Source of the DNA: Corbicula japonica
Taxonomy: Eukaryota; Mollusca; Bivalvia; Venerida; Cyrenidae
Reading direction: 5' to 3'
DNA: 64,000 nucleotides
Assembly: GCA_038501625.1 (NCBI GenBank)
Contig: JAZAYU010000878.1
Span: 1 to 64,000, forward strand
Position 1 is the first letter of the stretch; each line of letters opens with the position of its first letter. The notes beneath the pieces were generated by a model. That model saw only the letters and a list, made by a program, of their open reading frames with translations. It searched no databases and was not told the origin of the DNA. The translations under genes and the position numbers were made by a program. Below, piece by piece: positions 1 through 13,000 of the stretch.

Positions 1-838
1 GTATGAACAAGATTCGAAAAGTGTTCCATCACGTAAGGAAAAGTACAAGACACATCCTGCACGCTGTTATATAGACATGTGAGTTTCCCAACAGGGTTTT
101 CGAGCCAACGGATAATTTGATTTTAACAGCTGTTTACCAATGGGGAACAACAATGTTGATGACTCTTTAAAATGATATATGTTTAAGTAAAGCATATTAT
201 CTTCTTTCTCAAAATGTTTGATAACAAGACATGGCGATACAAGTTTTAACACTATTCATGAAACAAAAATATTCATTTGTATCACCCAGGCTTATGAATA
301 TCTTACGCGTTTCCCGTTTAAAATAAGAAATTTAAGTTTTTCTTGTACCATACATGTATAAGATTATGCATAAGAGTTCTAAGGTGAACAAGTTGAACAT
401 TTATAGAATAAATTGATCTTGTACATATCATTCTCATACCTCGCCGTTTAACGCTTGGACACATTTTTCAAAATCAATCGTACATGTAGTTGTTAGTTTA
501 ATAGTCTGTTTCATATATCATATTTTAATTATTTAGTTAAAAGCTGACCGCATTACAGAAGACGAAAATGTCTAATTTAATCTGTCTCTGTGGACATGTG
601 TGGTTATCGGAAGACATGTTATTCAAACAATGATTAGTATAATGTCAACCTGTGGGATAAATTTACACGGATATCGGATATAGGAAAAGTGGTCAGAACT
701 TAATTATTCGCGATATTAAATAATCTCACAATATTCTTTTAGTTATTGATTGATAGCAACTTACGTTTAAAAGTCTAATTAACAGATAATTTTGATCATT
801 TATATAATATGTATGATTTTTGTTTATTTTGTACACAG
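1..838. other. Presumed intron, no exon seen
   Basis: AT-rich sequence left of the first visible sushi exon. That exon needs one nucleotide from an upstream exon, so this stretch is taken as intron. I see no sushi-like exon, promoter or first exon here. Confidence 0.5.
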
Positions 839-1009
839 ATTGTGGAGCACTACCAACAATCTTAAATGGAACTATCCAACTAAATGCCGCGAATATAACA
901 ACGTACGGAGCAACGGCGACAGTTAACTGTTCTACAGGATTTCAAGCAAACCCATCAAATATTTCATGTAACTCATCTGGCGCATGGAGTAGTGTCGTTT
1001 GTGTAAGGG
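839..1009 (+). CDS. Sushi/CCP module exon 1
   Basis: Phase 1-1 exon of 171 nt between an ACAG acceptor and a GGTAAG donor. It has the four sushi cysteines (DCG, VNC, ISC, VVC), the conserved Gly-Trp region before the last Cys (SSGAWS) and five N-glycosylation sequons. It ends in VRG, like modules 5 and 7, and belongs with them by sequence (subtype A). Confidence 0.92.
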
Positions 1010-4000
1010 GTAAGTTATTTCATAAATATATCCCTGATCAGAAATCATTTAATACTTTGAATTATTGCGCAGAAAAGACACAGAACTCTACCAATCGTAG
1101 ACTTGCTTGATTGCGCCAGACAGTCTGCTGTAACGGAAATTAATATGCACTCTAAATCATAAATATTAAGATGTTTAACAGAACGATTTTAATGTCGATT
1201 TAAGTTTGTATAATTGTAAAAAATATCAAAACAATAAATGTATCTTCAAATTTAAATACAGTAAAACTACAAAAAGGAGGGATTGTTGTGAATCAGAAGC
1301 ACCTTAAACAGTTACTGTTATACACAGCGTTTGACTGTTTTCTGGATTTTCAGAGATTCCACATGATATTTATTTCATAATTAATCAGTATTCAGTCTGG
1401 GTTTATCATTTTCAGAGATTCCAATATCATATTTATTTTATAATAAATGAGTATTTAGTCTGTTTTATAATTTTTAGAGATCCCACAACCATATATATTT
1501 ATAATTATTCATTACTAAAGTAAAGGGCAGCTTTCATTGTTACGATATTTTGATCATTACAGACTGTGGACCACTACCTATAATTGCAAACGGTTCGATT
1601 CAGCTTGACTCAGGAAAAACAACAGAGGGGGCAACAGCGACAGTAAACTGTTCTACAGGATACAATGCAACCATAACAAACATTTCATGTAACTCGTCAG
1701 GCATATGGAGTAGTGCTCAATGTATCATAAAAGGTAATATACTATGCAAACAAATAATGAAATATTATGATTTGTTTTGTTTTTGTTGTTTATTAATTTT
1801 ATATCCTTGTTGCTTTAAGTTGAAACAATGAACGAATGCTCCAAGATTTGATTATTTTAAAATACTTTGCAAATCTTATATGATTCCTTACAGACTGTGG
1901 ACAACTGAGGAATATTTCAAACGGAATAATCCAGCTTGATTCAGGAAAGACAACATATAGTGAAAAAGCGACAGTAAATTGTTCTACTGGTTACCAAGCA
2001 ACTCCAGCAATCATTTCTTGTAATTCATCGGGCGTGTGGGGTAGTGCTCAATGTGTTATCAAGGGTATGCAAATTAGCAACTCAATTATGTTGTTGTTGT
2101 TTTTTTAATTTAAACCTCCTTATTCTTGATAAGATTTGATAATTCTATAAAAATGATAGACATTATATTTCCTAGAGCGTACATGTTTCCATTTAGATGA
2201 ACCAAAGTCTTTGACGTGTGTTTCACCATTGTCATAGAGCCAAATGATGAATAAAATAAAAGCAGACATGGATCATAATTAATAACGTTCTTGTACACTA
2301 GTGTGCACTATTAATGAAGCAAGCTTTGGTTTGCACAACTTTTCTAAATTCATACAGGTGCATGGAATACCGTTCCGCAGAGTTTAAATAAGCCTAATAA
2401 GGAGATATACAGTTGTGAAATTCGCTTACGTCACAGAAAAAATAAGAATACGTGTTAATCATACACATCCCGCTATATAATTTGATTTTCCAGTTGTTCA
2501 AAATATTTCTACTTACAGACTGTGGAAACACATCAACAATATCGAATGGAACAATCCAGCTTAATTCAGGAAAGACAACATACGGTGAAACAGCGACAGT
2601 AAATTGTTCCACAGGGTACCAAGCAACTCCAGCGAACATTTCGTGTAACTCATCGGGCATGTGGGGTAGTGCTCATTGTATTATCAAGGGTAAGATAATG
2701 AATGATCATTAATTTTGTTTCATAATGGAAAATTAAAAAATATATATAATGAGGCTATATGTACACTAAACAACAGTTCTTATTGGTCACTTTTTATCAT
2801 TAATTTGTTTTAGAAAGACATTGAATTCACTCTTAATTTATGATCATATGCCAACAACAGTCTTCAATTTAAGCTTTTATCTTGTAATAACTGACTAAAA
2901 CAGTATGCTAAGAGTTATCCTTAATTTTGAGTAAAATGAATTGATATTTGACCTGTTATCAGTCCGAGGGCAGTAGTATTATCCAGAGGCCGAAGGCCGA
3001 GGGCCAATACGACTGACCCGAGAACAAATATCAGGGCCAATATAAAATCATCTGTCTTTTCATTTATTTATTAACAGAAAGTATAACATACGTTCTGCAG
3101 AATTATTTTAATGTAACAGTACAATTCGTTCCTTAAGTAATATGTGCGATTTTCGGTTACAAAGGGAAAAACTGCAAACTATTTAAATTTTTTATATTTG
3201 TTTTTTACTTAAAGAGCTCGTCCTGTCCTCTGCGTCATGTCCCTTGTCCTCTGTATATTGTCTATTATTCTATATCTAATAAATTCCTCCAATGAGCGTC
3301 CTTTAATTGTACCACGTGACCGTCCAATATTTTCCCGTATTGGATCCAAAACAGTCCGTATTTTTTCATATTGGATGATTAAGTGCAAATGCACTTTACC
3401 ATTGTTTTGCAACGATAAAAGCCGTTGACCTTAAAAAATGATCCGAATGAAAAACTTAATAAAATATTGGACCGTATGTAATATGGAATATATATGGAAT
3501 AGTCTTTAAACGCTTGAAAAGTCATGCTTCATTTATTAGATGTAGAATAAAAAGGTTCGTCCAATATGACTTTTCAAGCTATGAACTCGTCCAAATATAT
3601 TCCCGTATTGTACAGTAAAACGTCAAATAACCTATAATTATCGAATATGGTATGCTTCGAAATTTTAAACGTATATTTAACCTAAAATAACTTTTATAAT
3701 AGTGTAAGTTATTATAAAAACCTTTGCAGTACTTGATGTTTTTAAATACAGACTGCGGAGCACTTCCAACACTATCGAATGGAACGATTCAGCTTGTTTC
3801 TGGGAATAGAACAACATATGGAGCAACGGCGACATTAAACTGTTCTACAGGATTCCAAGCAAACCCTTCTAGCATCTCGTGTAACTCATCTGGCACATGG
3901 AGTAATGCAGAATGTGTTAGGGGTATGTTATTTCACTTTATATAACTGCTTAAGTTCAGAGTTTATTTATTTGACAATTTTAAATTGATTTGCATATTCA

Positions 4001-7000
4001 AAGAAATAATAATTATTCTTATATTGAACCTTGGATAAGCTTTAACAGACATGATTATTATAATTAAAAATCGTAAACGTTTTCGTACAGACTGTGGGCA
4101 ACCAAACAACATTTCAAACGGGGCAATCCAGCTTGATTCAGGAAAAACAACATATGGGGCAACAGCGACAGTAAACTGTTCTACAGGGTACCAAGCAACT
4201 CTAGCAAACATTTCTTGTAACTCATCGGGCATGTGGGGTAGTGCTCAGTGCATTATCAAGGGTAAGATAATGAGCAATAATGACTTCCTATTTCATTATT
4301 ATATTAGAAAATTTAACATGGTTATACGAACAAAGTTCTACATTAATTATCGAAAGAAAATAAACATCGCATTTGATCTGTAAAGGTTTTCGCCAACCTT
4401 CGAACTGTCAGTGATTAAACAATTTACCACTGGGGATTGAAAACACTTAGACAGGTTCTATTGTGCTCCGCCACACTTGCCCGAACAGGTTCTCATATCA
4501 ACACAGAAGTTGTCTTAGTGAAATAACTCTAACTCACCCTTCTGCTTGACAGGTAAAAACACACCAACATATAAAACATATTAAGAAGCTACATGTAATA
4601 GCATTGCAAAGCATTGTAAGATTTAGTCTAAACTCGGTTGAGCAAAATGACAGACATGTTTAACTTTTGCAGTATTTGATTTATTTTGCATGCAGACTGC
4701 GGAAGTTTACCAAAAATACTCAATGGAACTATTCAGCTTAATTCTGGGAATACATCATTCGGAGCAACGGCGATAGTAAACTGCTCTACAGGGTTTAAAG
4801 GAAACCCTTCAACCATTTCATGTAACTCATCTGGCGCATGGAGTTATGCCGAATGTCTTAGGGGTAAGTTAACATGCTTCTGATGCCTTTATTCGCTGCA
4901 CAAGAAAGAACATGACCATTTCAAACAATATAGACATATATTGCTCGATAATGCCAGTTCTTAATAAGTGATGGAATTGCATTGTATATTATTTAATGAT
5001 CGTCAAAAATATATGATTGTTATAAACCATGAATATGATTGTTATAAACAACTACTTTATGCGTTTAAAATTGTATAGTTATTACAATTATTAGAATGAA
5101 TATAAATGTGTGTTGTTAATTTTGTTTATTTAATACTTTTAAACTTTACATAGGCAAAGTCTACAAAAGGCAGAAATTAAGAACACAAATCGAAACAAAA
5201 ACCACTTTTGAACAGTAACAATGATATGTTTTTTCTTCGCTATTAATCTTCATTTTGTGATTTTAAGAGAACCCACGATAATATTAAATCAGTTTAGCCT
5301 GTTAGACTGAATGATCATTATACTTATATATGGTATTGCAGCTTTCAAATATTGTTTTCATTACAGATTGTGGATCACCATATACTATTGCAAACGGTTC
5401 GATTAAGCTTGATTCAGGAAAAAAGCAAAATAAGGCTTTCTGTTATTTCAAGAGAACCAAGAATAATATTATATCAGTTTAGCCTGTAGTTTAAATGATC
5501 ATTATACTTATATATGGTATTGCAGCTTTTTAATATTATTTTCATTACAGATTGTGGAATACCATCAGAAATTGCAAACGGTTCGATAAAGATTGATGCA
5601 GGCAAATCAACAGAAGGGGCAACAGCGTTCGTTAACTGTTCTACAGGATACCAGGCAACCTCAACAAACATTTCATGTAACTCGTCGGGCATATGGAGTA
5701 GTGCTCAATGTATCATAAAAGGTAAGTTAATTTTTTTTTATGCAAACATAAAATCAGATGAATTTGTATCTTTAAGTAAAGACTTGTATAACACATTAAT
5801 ATCAATGACCATAAACTACAACTTGAAGTATCTTTGCTATACCATCGTTTGGTATGGATCAAAATTGTACTGTTTATTGCTGCTAATACTGAGTTGCGCT
5901 CAACCCGAGGATAGGCGGCGTTGGCAGTAATATGCATTTCCATCACTGCACATGAACAGGCTCAATCAAACCGAGCCTGCAATATGTTCATAGTTGTCGT
6001 GTTTGGTGGCTTTCAAAGTTCCATGTTCATCTATTTCTTAATGTTTAATTAAATAATTCTCAAATAAATTCAGCATTTGTGGTAATTTGATTTGATCATT
6101 TAAGTATTATTTAATTATTTATAAAATATTTTGTTTTTATAGACTGCAAGCAACCGGATACCATTTCAAACGGAACAATTCAGCTTAATTCAGGAAACAC
6201 AACTTACGGAGAAACAGCAACAGTTAACTGTTCTATAGGATATAACGCAACTCAGTCAATTATTTCTTGTAATTCATCAGGAACATGGGAAAGTGCTCGA
6301 TGTATAATCAAGGGTAAGATAATTATGCTGGCCATGCCTTATGAGATATTTTTCATTGTTGAAAAATAACGAAACGCAGCTAAAGTTTTAATCTTTTTCT
6401 AAACATAAACGTCCTTTGGCGACCATTAAAATTAACTGAAAGGTTAATTCTTTTTGAAGCTTAAATCTCGTAATCTTCCTTCCGAACCTACTGAAAAAAA
6501 TGCTTTCATTCATATTAAATGCAAGAACTACTTTGAATTTGCAAAATTATTAACCGAAATCATATATAAAGGATATGGTTTATTCTTTCACAATCAGAAC
6601 AAAAGTTATTTTGAACACGATTTTATTATATCGCTTTGATGTTAGTTCACTTAGAATCAGCAACAAAGGCAGCTATGGATTAAGATTGTTTTCTTCAGTG
6701 AAAGTCAATCAATATATACTCAAAGTTTCCTTAGCACAAATAATTTGTGTACATATCTTATGATGTTTGATAGTTATTAGCTTTATTTCTTTGTTTCCTT
6801 TTATTTACATGATTAATGCCCGAGTAAACAGTATCTAGTATAAAAGTATATTGTTTTACATTGTAATGTGTTTATGGGATTTATTTTTAATTCAAATTGG
6901 ATATTGGGGATGTGAAAAAATCAATGTTTGCCGAAAAAATTGTCAATCTCTGCATCTAAGAAATATTTTATGATATGCACATTTGCCATTAATTCAGTCA

Positions 7001-10000
7001 TTCAGTATTCAAATCGAAAGTAACGACTGAGTATCGTACATGTACAATGTCGAGTACTGGTATGCAAGGTAAATTAAAGACTGTGAAAAAACGGTGTCAC
7101 CTCGTTCGCACGACTGTCGTCCATGGTTATTTGTACACAGAGGACCTTCTTGTTGCATCTCTAAACGATTTTAAATGTAGCTGCATATAATATACACTTT
7201 ACAATGAGAAATGTTTAAGTTAGTGCTTAGCAAACTTTGAGAAGTATATTAAATCGTGAGTACAAAATTTTATCGAAGGGTGATAGATATAATCTTAATA
7301 TCTCGCTTGGAAAAATAAATGTAATATAAAAAAACGGTTTATAATATATTAATTTATATTAAAACAAAATCATGTAAAATGCGTATCAGAAATGGTCTTA
7401 CCGAAACAACTCACCATCTAAAAACCTCGAAAAATAAAAATAAAGAGGACGTGTTTATAATACGACCAATTTCAAATATACGCCACACAATAAAAAAAGA
7501 GAGGAACAGCGGGTTTCCGCTTTGCTTTTAGATTTGTTCATGAAATTGAAAGCATATTGCAAGCTGGGAATCAAACCAAATTCTTAGTAACAGTCGCGAG
7601 AAAGAAAACCTTTTTTCCAGAATTAACGGGTGGATAGAACTATGTATCGTCTATGGTTATAAAAAGTCAAATAAAAGCAAGAAAGCAACTTAAAAATTAC
7701 AAGTATCATCAATTTTCCTTTTCTCAATACGTGTCTCGGATATCAAACAACAACAGCAGCAACAACAAAAACATTTTAATTGCTTTATTTCACATCCAAC
7801 CGTGTAATGTTATACAATGTAATCGAACAATATAATAATTATCTCATGATTAAAAAAACACTTCCTTCAACGAATCTTTAGGATTTAACAAAAATATTTT
7901 TTCAAAGAATTTGTTTACAACTATATTTTATTCCTTCAAAAATAAAAAAAACACATCTTAATAGTGTTTAGTATCAGGTTATTGTATAAAATCGGTAATG
8001 TAAAAATAACATTACATTTGTTATTTTCTCCTTTATTATTGTGCGCATTATCCATTTAAATTTATAACATTTTGTCATTCTATCTTTTCTTCGTTGTTTT
8101 TGATGTCTGATGCTTTATTTTGTGAATTTAGCTATGCTCGATAAGCAGATTTTTATGTTTAGAAGCTTCTTGTCATTTTAATTAACAACAATAATTAGAT
8201 GTAATTAACAAAAAACGTTTACGGTTAAGTTCAATAAGTTGTCATTTGATATTGACATAGATGAAAAGGAAACTTTGAAGACCTCCGAAAACGACAAAAA
8301 TGAAAATATTGCCGGCTTGGTTTGATCGAACCTGTACATGTAATAAAATATAAAAGTTAATATCCAATGAAGTTAGGTGAAACGCAAAATAAAATGAAAT
8401 GAAGCTATTTGTTTATTTTTAAAGTTATGAAAGAAATTAATATTTCCCTAACATTAAAAATCGATAAATACGTGCGCTTTTATTTACAGACTGTGGAATC
8501 CCAGTTACACTATTGAATGGAACAATTAAGCTTGATTCAAACAAAACAACGTACGCGGAAACAGCAACTGTGATTTGCGATATTGGATTCCAAGCAACTC
8601 CTGGAAAGATTTCATGTAATGCATCTGGGGCTTGGGAAAATGCTCAGTGTGTAATAAAAGGTAATGAGCTTCAGATTGTTTTGACAAAAAAGGGAAATAA
8701 ACATAACAGGAGTCGCCACACTCACAAAGCACATCCTCCCCACGCAGCGAAAAAGAAGAGAGGAAAGGGGGAGCATGTTTGTTATCAGTATGCCAATTCA
8801 TATAACACTCCACAAACAATTAACGAAAGAGAGAACCCTTTGGGGTTACCGCCTAGGAACGGTCATAGGAAAAACAAATTCATTGGATTTCGTGGAGGGA
8901 TCGAACAATGAATTTAAAAACATGTTGATATGAGGACCTGTTGGAGGAAGTGTGAGCTTGGTGCACCTTAAAACCTGGTTTAAACCCCAAGTGGCAATTT
9001 GATCTGCCACTGACCGTTGCAAGGCAGAAACTCCAATGGTTCTTATATTTCTTATCTTAATTGTTTGTGGTGTCTGTTTTGAAGCTGATTAAACAATGCC
9101 TCTCTCTTCTTTTCTTGGCTGTATGGGGAAGCTTTTTACTGAAAGTGGCAATTCCTGATATGCATATTTCACCATTTTATTAATATAAAAAATCACAGAA
9201 ATTTCTTTTTGAACATGTTCATGAAAATTCAATAACACGAATAAAAGAAGCAATAATTTGCTGTTTTACCGAAATCACTAATTTGTTTGGTAACGCAACT
9301 AAGTGAATTTACAGCATTTTTATTTATTTGGTGTTATTTTAAGTTCTTTTTACAATTCACTGTCCGATAAGTTTTTGAAACCAATATTTGTATAAAACCT
9401 ATGATTTTGATATTTAAGTTATGTTATGGTGACCTTTTCCATGACTACATATACAACGATTGAAAACGGAACGATAAAGCTTGTTTCAAGAATAAATTAA
9501 ATGAAATACATTTGAATTTAGAAAATTGATGGTAAATTTACAGATAGATTTAATCGTTTATAATATATATAATTAATTTTGTTTGCTTTGTATACAGACT
9601 GCAAAACACCATTAACAATACCAAACGGAACTATCCAGCTTGATTCAGAGAATACAACAACATACGGAGCAACAGCGACAGTTAACTGTTCTACTGGATA
9701 CCAAGCAACTTCTGCAAAAGTTACCTGTAACTCTACTGGTGTCTGGGATAATGTCCAGTGTATCAGAGGTAAAATACTTAACCAATCGAATGGGTGGTGA
9801 CTTCTTTAGTAATAATTTCCTTGTATTATGCTTATATTTAACTAAGTTTCGGTTTTATAGAAAAACAAACATCAATTATTTGATATGGTTTAATAAACCA
9901 AGTCATGATAAAAATGATGACCGTGAGGTTTATTGTGTTTTCAGTAAGTTTTCAATGCATCGATTTTATTAAGAGAAAGAGATCAAGGAGACTAAATAAA

Positions 10001-13000
10001 TGAAACTACATTTATTGTAACATAAGTAGTTTCGTTTAGCACAAGCATGATTGGGTATAATCCTTAAAGCGTTTCTCGACATAAACAAATCATAATAACA
10101 TTTGATTTTATTGATTGCGAAGTAACGGAAAGGTTTTATCCGAAATTATATTCTAATTAACTCACTGTTGTTTTTCACTCCGAAATTTTAGGTATTATTA
10201 TTAAGCTGTTAAACAGTTCTGCACGGAGATTAAATTTGATAATGCCCTTTATTTATTTATTTTGAAAAGTGCAATTTTTGTCTAGTTTAAATAACAGTAA
10301 GAAAAATTTTAATATCTAAAATGGCATTATCAAATGGGCATCAGGAAAATGTATTACAGGTTAAATTAATTGAGAGTTTTATTTCGCGTTTACGCTATAT
10401 GGTTTGTGTTTTAAATTATATGTTATATTATATATATAATTATTATAATAAGTTGATTAAACAACGTTCAGGGGTTTATGCATGCTCTGTTACACTTTTC
10501 GTAACCCAGTTATAAAAGAAAATCACGAAACATGAATGATGGTTTGCCATTCGAATTTTAAACCAAGTTCTAATGAGCATGTTAATTTTTGCTAGATTTT
10601 CATACGAAATTGTTGTAAACATTGCAAGATGTAAAAAAAAAGTTGATATGTCTTCACAGATTGTGGGTTTCCACCAGCAATAACAAACGGAACAATAAAG
10701 CTTGATTCAGAAAAAACGACAATCGGTGCAACAGCCACCGTTAACTGTTCCAAAGGATACCAAGAATCGACTGCAAAGATTTCATGTAACTCATCAGGTG
10801 CATGGGCTAGTGCTCAATGTACCGTAAGAGGTACGATGCACTGCAGATATGATACTGTTTTGTATTTTTCGTTTTTCCTTCTTAGGATATGGACATAGAT
10901 TCACAGTTTTTTTATTTGCTATAATTATGTTCTTCAAAACGATTATTTGTCGTGATTTGTCTTTTAACCATTATTATGCATAAAGGTGATGATTTGAATA
11001 AACGAATTGGTTGGAATCAATTTTCTGCTTTCATTCGAAATGAAAAAAATATTGGGATGTAAGGTGGTGTTTATCAAATTTAGATTATTTACTGTGAACA
11101 ACTTTTTATTGATTCAGAATTGATTTGGGCTTCTTAGTGCAAAAAATCAGTAAATATTTATTTTTTCTTTATAGACTGTGGGTCGCCATTCAATATATCC
11201 AACGGAGCTATTCAGCTTGATTCAGGAAAAACAACCTACGGATCAACAGCGACATTAAACTGCTCTGTAGGGTACCAACCATCGCCAGCTAACATCACTT
11301 GTAACTCGTCAGGATTATGGGATATTGCTCTGTGTATAATTAAGGGTAAGATAAATACATTTAAAGATATAAATTCGACTTTTAATGCAACATATTTGTT
11401 ATAATTATAATGTTATAATTCTATAAATCAAGTGTTTTCATATTGGCATTGTTATCGGGCCAAACATTGGCATTTTGGCCGGAGATTGAGAGCTCATATG
11501 TCAGCCTGGGCAATCTGATTAAAATCATTTCCTTAAAACCGCTACGCTATCAGGATCTGACGACGAGTAACTTAAACATGCTTTTTATCACTAATCATTT
11601 GAACTAGATTGTCGCCTACAAAATCGCAAAAGTGAAAGTAGGAATAGTATTTAAAACCATGGAAAGTGTTAATAGCCTGCGTAAAACATATTTTACTGGA
11701 GATATGTGTGTTAATGTAGTACTGGATGCATATCTAATGTAATCATTTTGCGTACGTTATAAATCGTGCTTCCTGTGATGACAATTTCTAATATAATCGG
11801 GGAAAACCGCTATAATTACTTATGTACGGTGTCTGCAGGCCATTATCAGATTTAATATTTTGTTGGTCTAGATCTGGCTTTAGTGAGATTTTCAGCCCTG
11901 GCAAAATCGCCCATTATTTCATTTGATTAATTAAAATTGTATCAATTGACAGAATATAAACATAAAATTATTAATATGATGATTAACCTTGTCCTATAAG
12001 GAATTACTGGACCAATTTGAGAACTGCTGTGCCAATATGAGATATAATTAAAAATAATTGAGGCACGCCACGGGAAATGGTACCTTCGGGCAGTTGACGT
12101 CAATCCTCGAAACGACGTCATAAAGTTGAGCAGACGACATTAATTATTATGCGATTCGCGGTAAAAATACCATTTAATTGTCAAAATTTGTGACAAAATC
12201 ACTGTTTTGTTATGAGAAAATAATAGAAATTCGAACGTTCTTTCTAAATACAGTAACAACAAAAAATGACACAAACAATTAACGAAGGTACCTTTTCCCG
12301 TAGCGCGCCTCAATTAAAGGTTTTCTCGATTTACTATGTAGTATTTATGTATTATCATCAAACTGAATGTTATGTGTATCGAATTTGTATTACGTCGATA
12401 CAGCTTAATGTTGATCAAATGTATTAATTTATTGCAAATTCTCATTTAAAGGTACAAACATATTACAAATATTTGTGAAGTTTGATTTCTTTCATAGATT
12501 GTGGACCTCTCCCGGAAATATTAAATGGAACAATCAAGCTTGATTCAGGGAAAACGTCATACGGATCAACAGCGACAGTTAACTGTTCTACTGGATTCCA
12601 GGCATCTTCAGCAAACATTTCATGTAACTCATCTGGTACATGGAGTAGTGCTCAGTGTATTATAAAAGGTAAATTAATAATAATATATTAAATCAATAAT
12701 CATGCAATATATAAATAAAACACTGCGTAAAAGGTTATGCGTTTGGGCGTAACGGACATTACATTTCATTTTCAACTCACACTAAGCGCCAATATCTTGC
12801 TATTAAATATCACTGTTAAAGTCACTGCAAAAAAAGATTTAAAAATTATATGCTAGCACTGGGATTCTGTATAGCCAAGTGATGCATTAATGATTTGCTT
12901 GGTTTGAATCATGATCTTGATATTTCAACTGACATTCAATAATTACTGAATGAGACGACACAATTAAATACAATATGGTCATGTGCACAGAGCAAGTTGT

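Noticed and set aside
5367..5440. An additional coding sushi exon
   Set aside because: Lacks three of four cysteines and a donor, and runs into a stop.
8661..8911. Continuation of the sushi exon 10 frame beyond its donor
   Set aside because: The GGTAATG donor is in the standard place, and the extra residues come from interspersed repeat family C.
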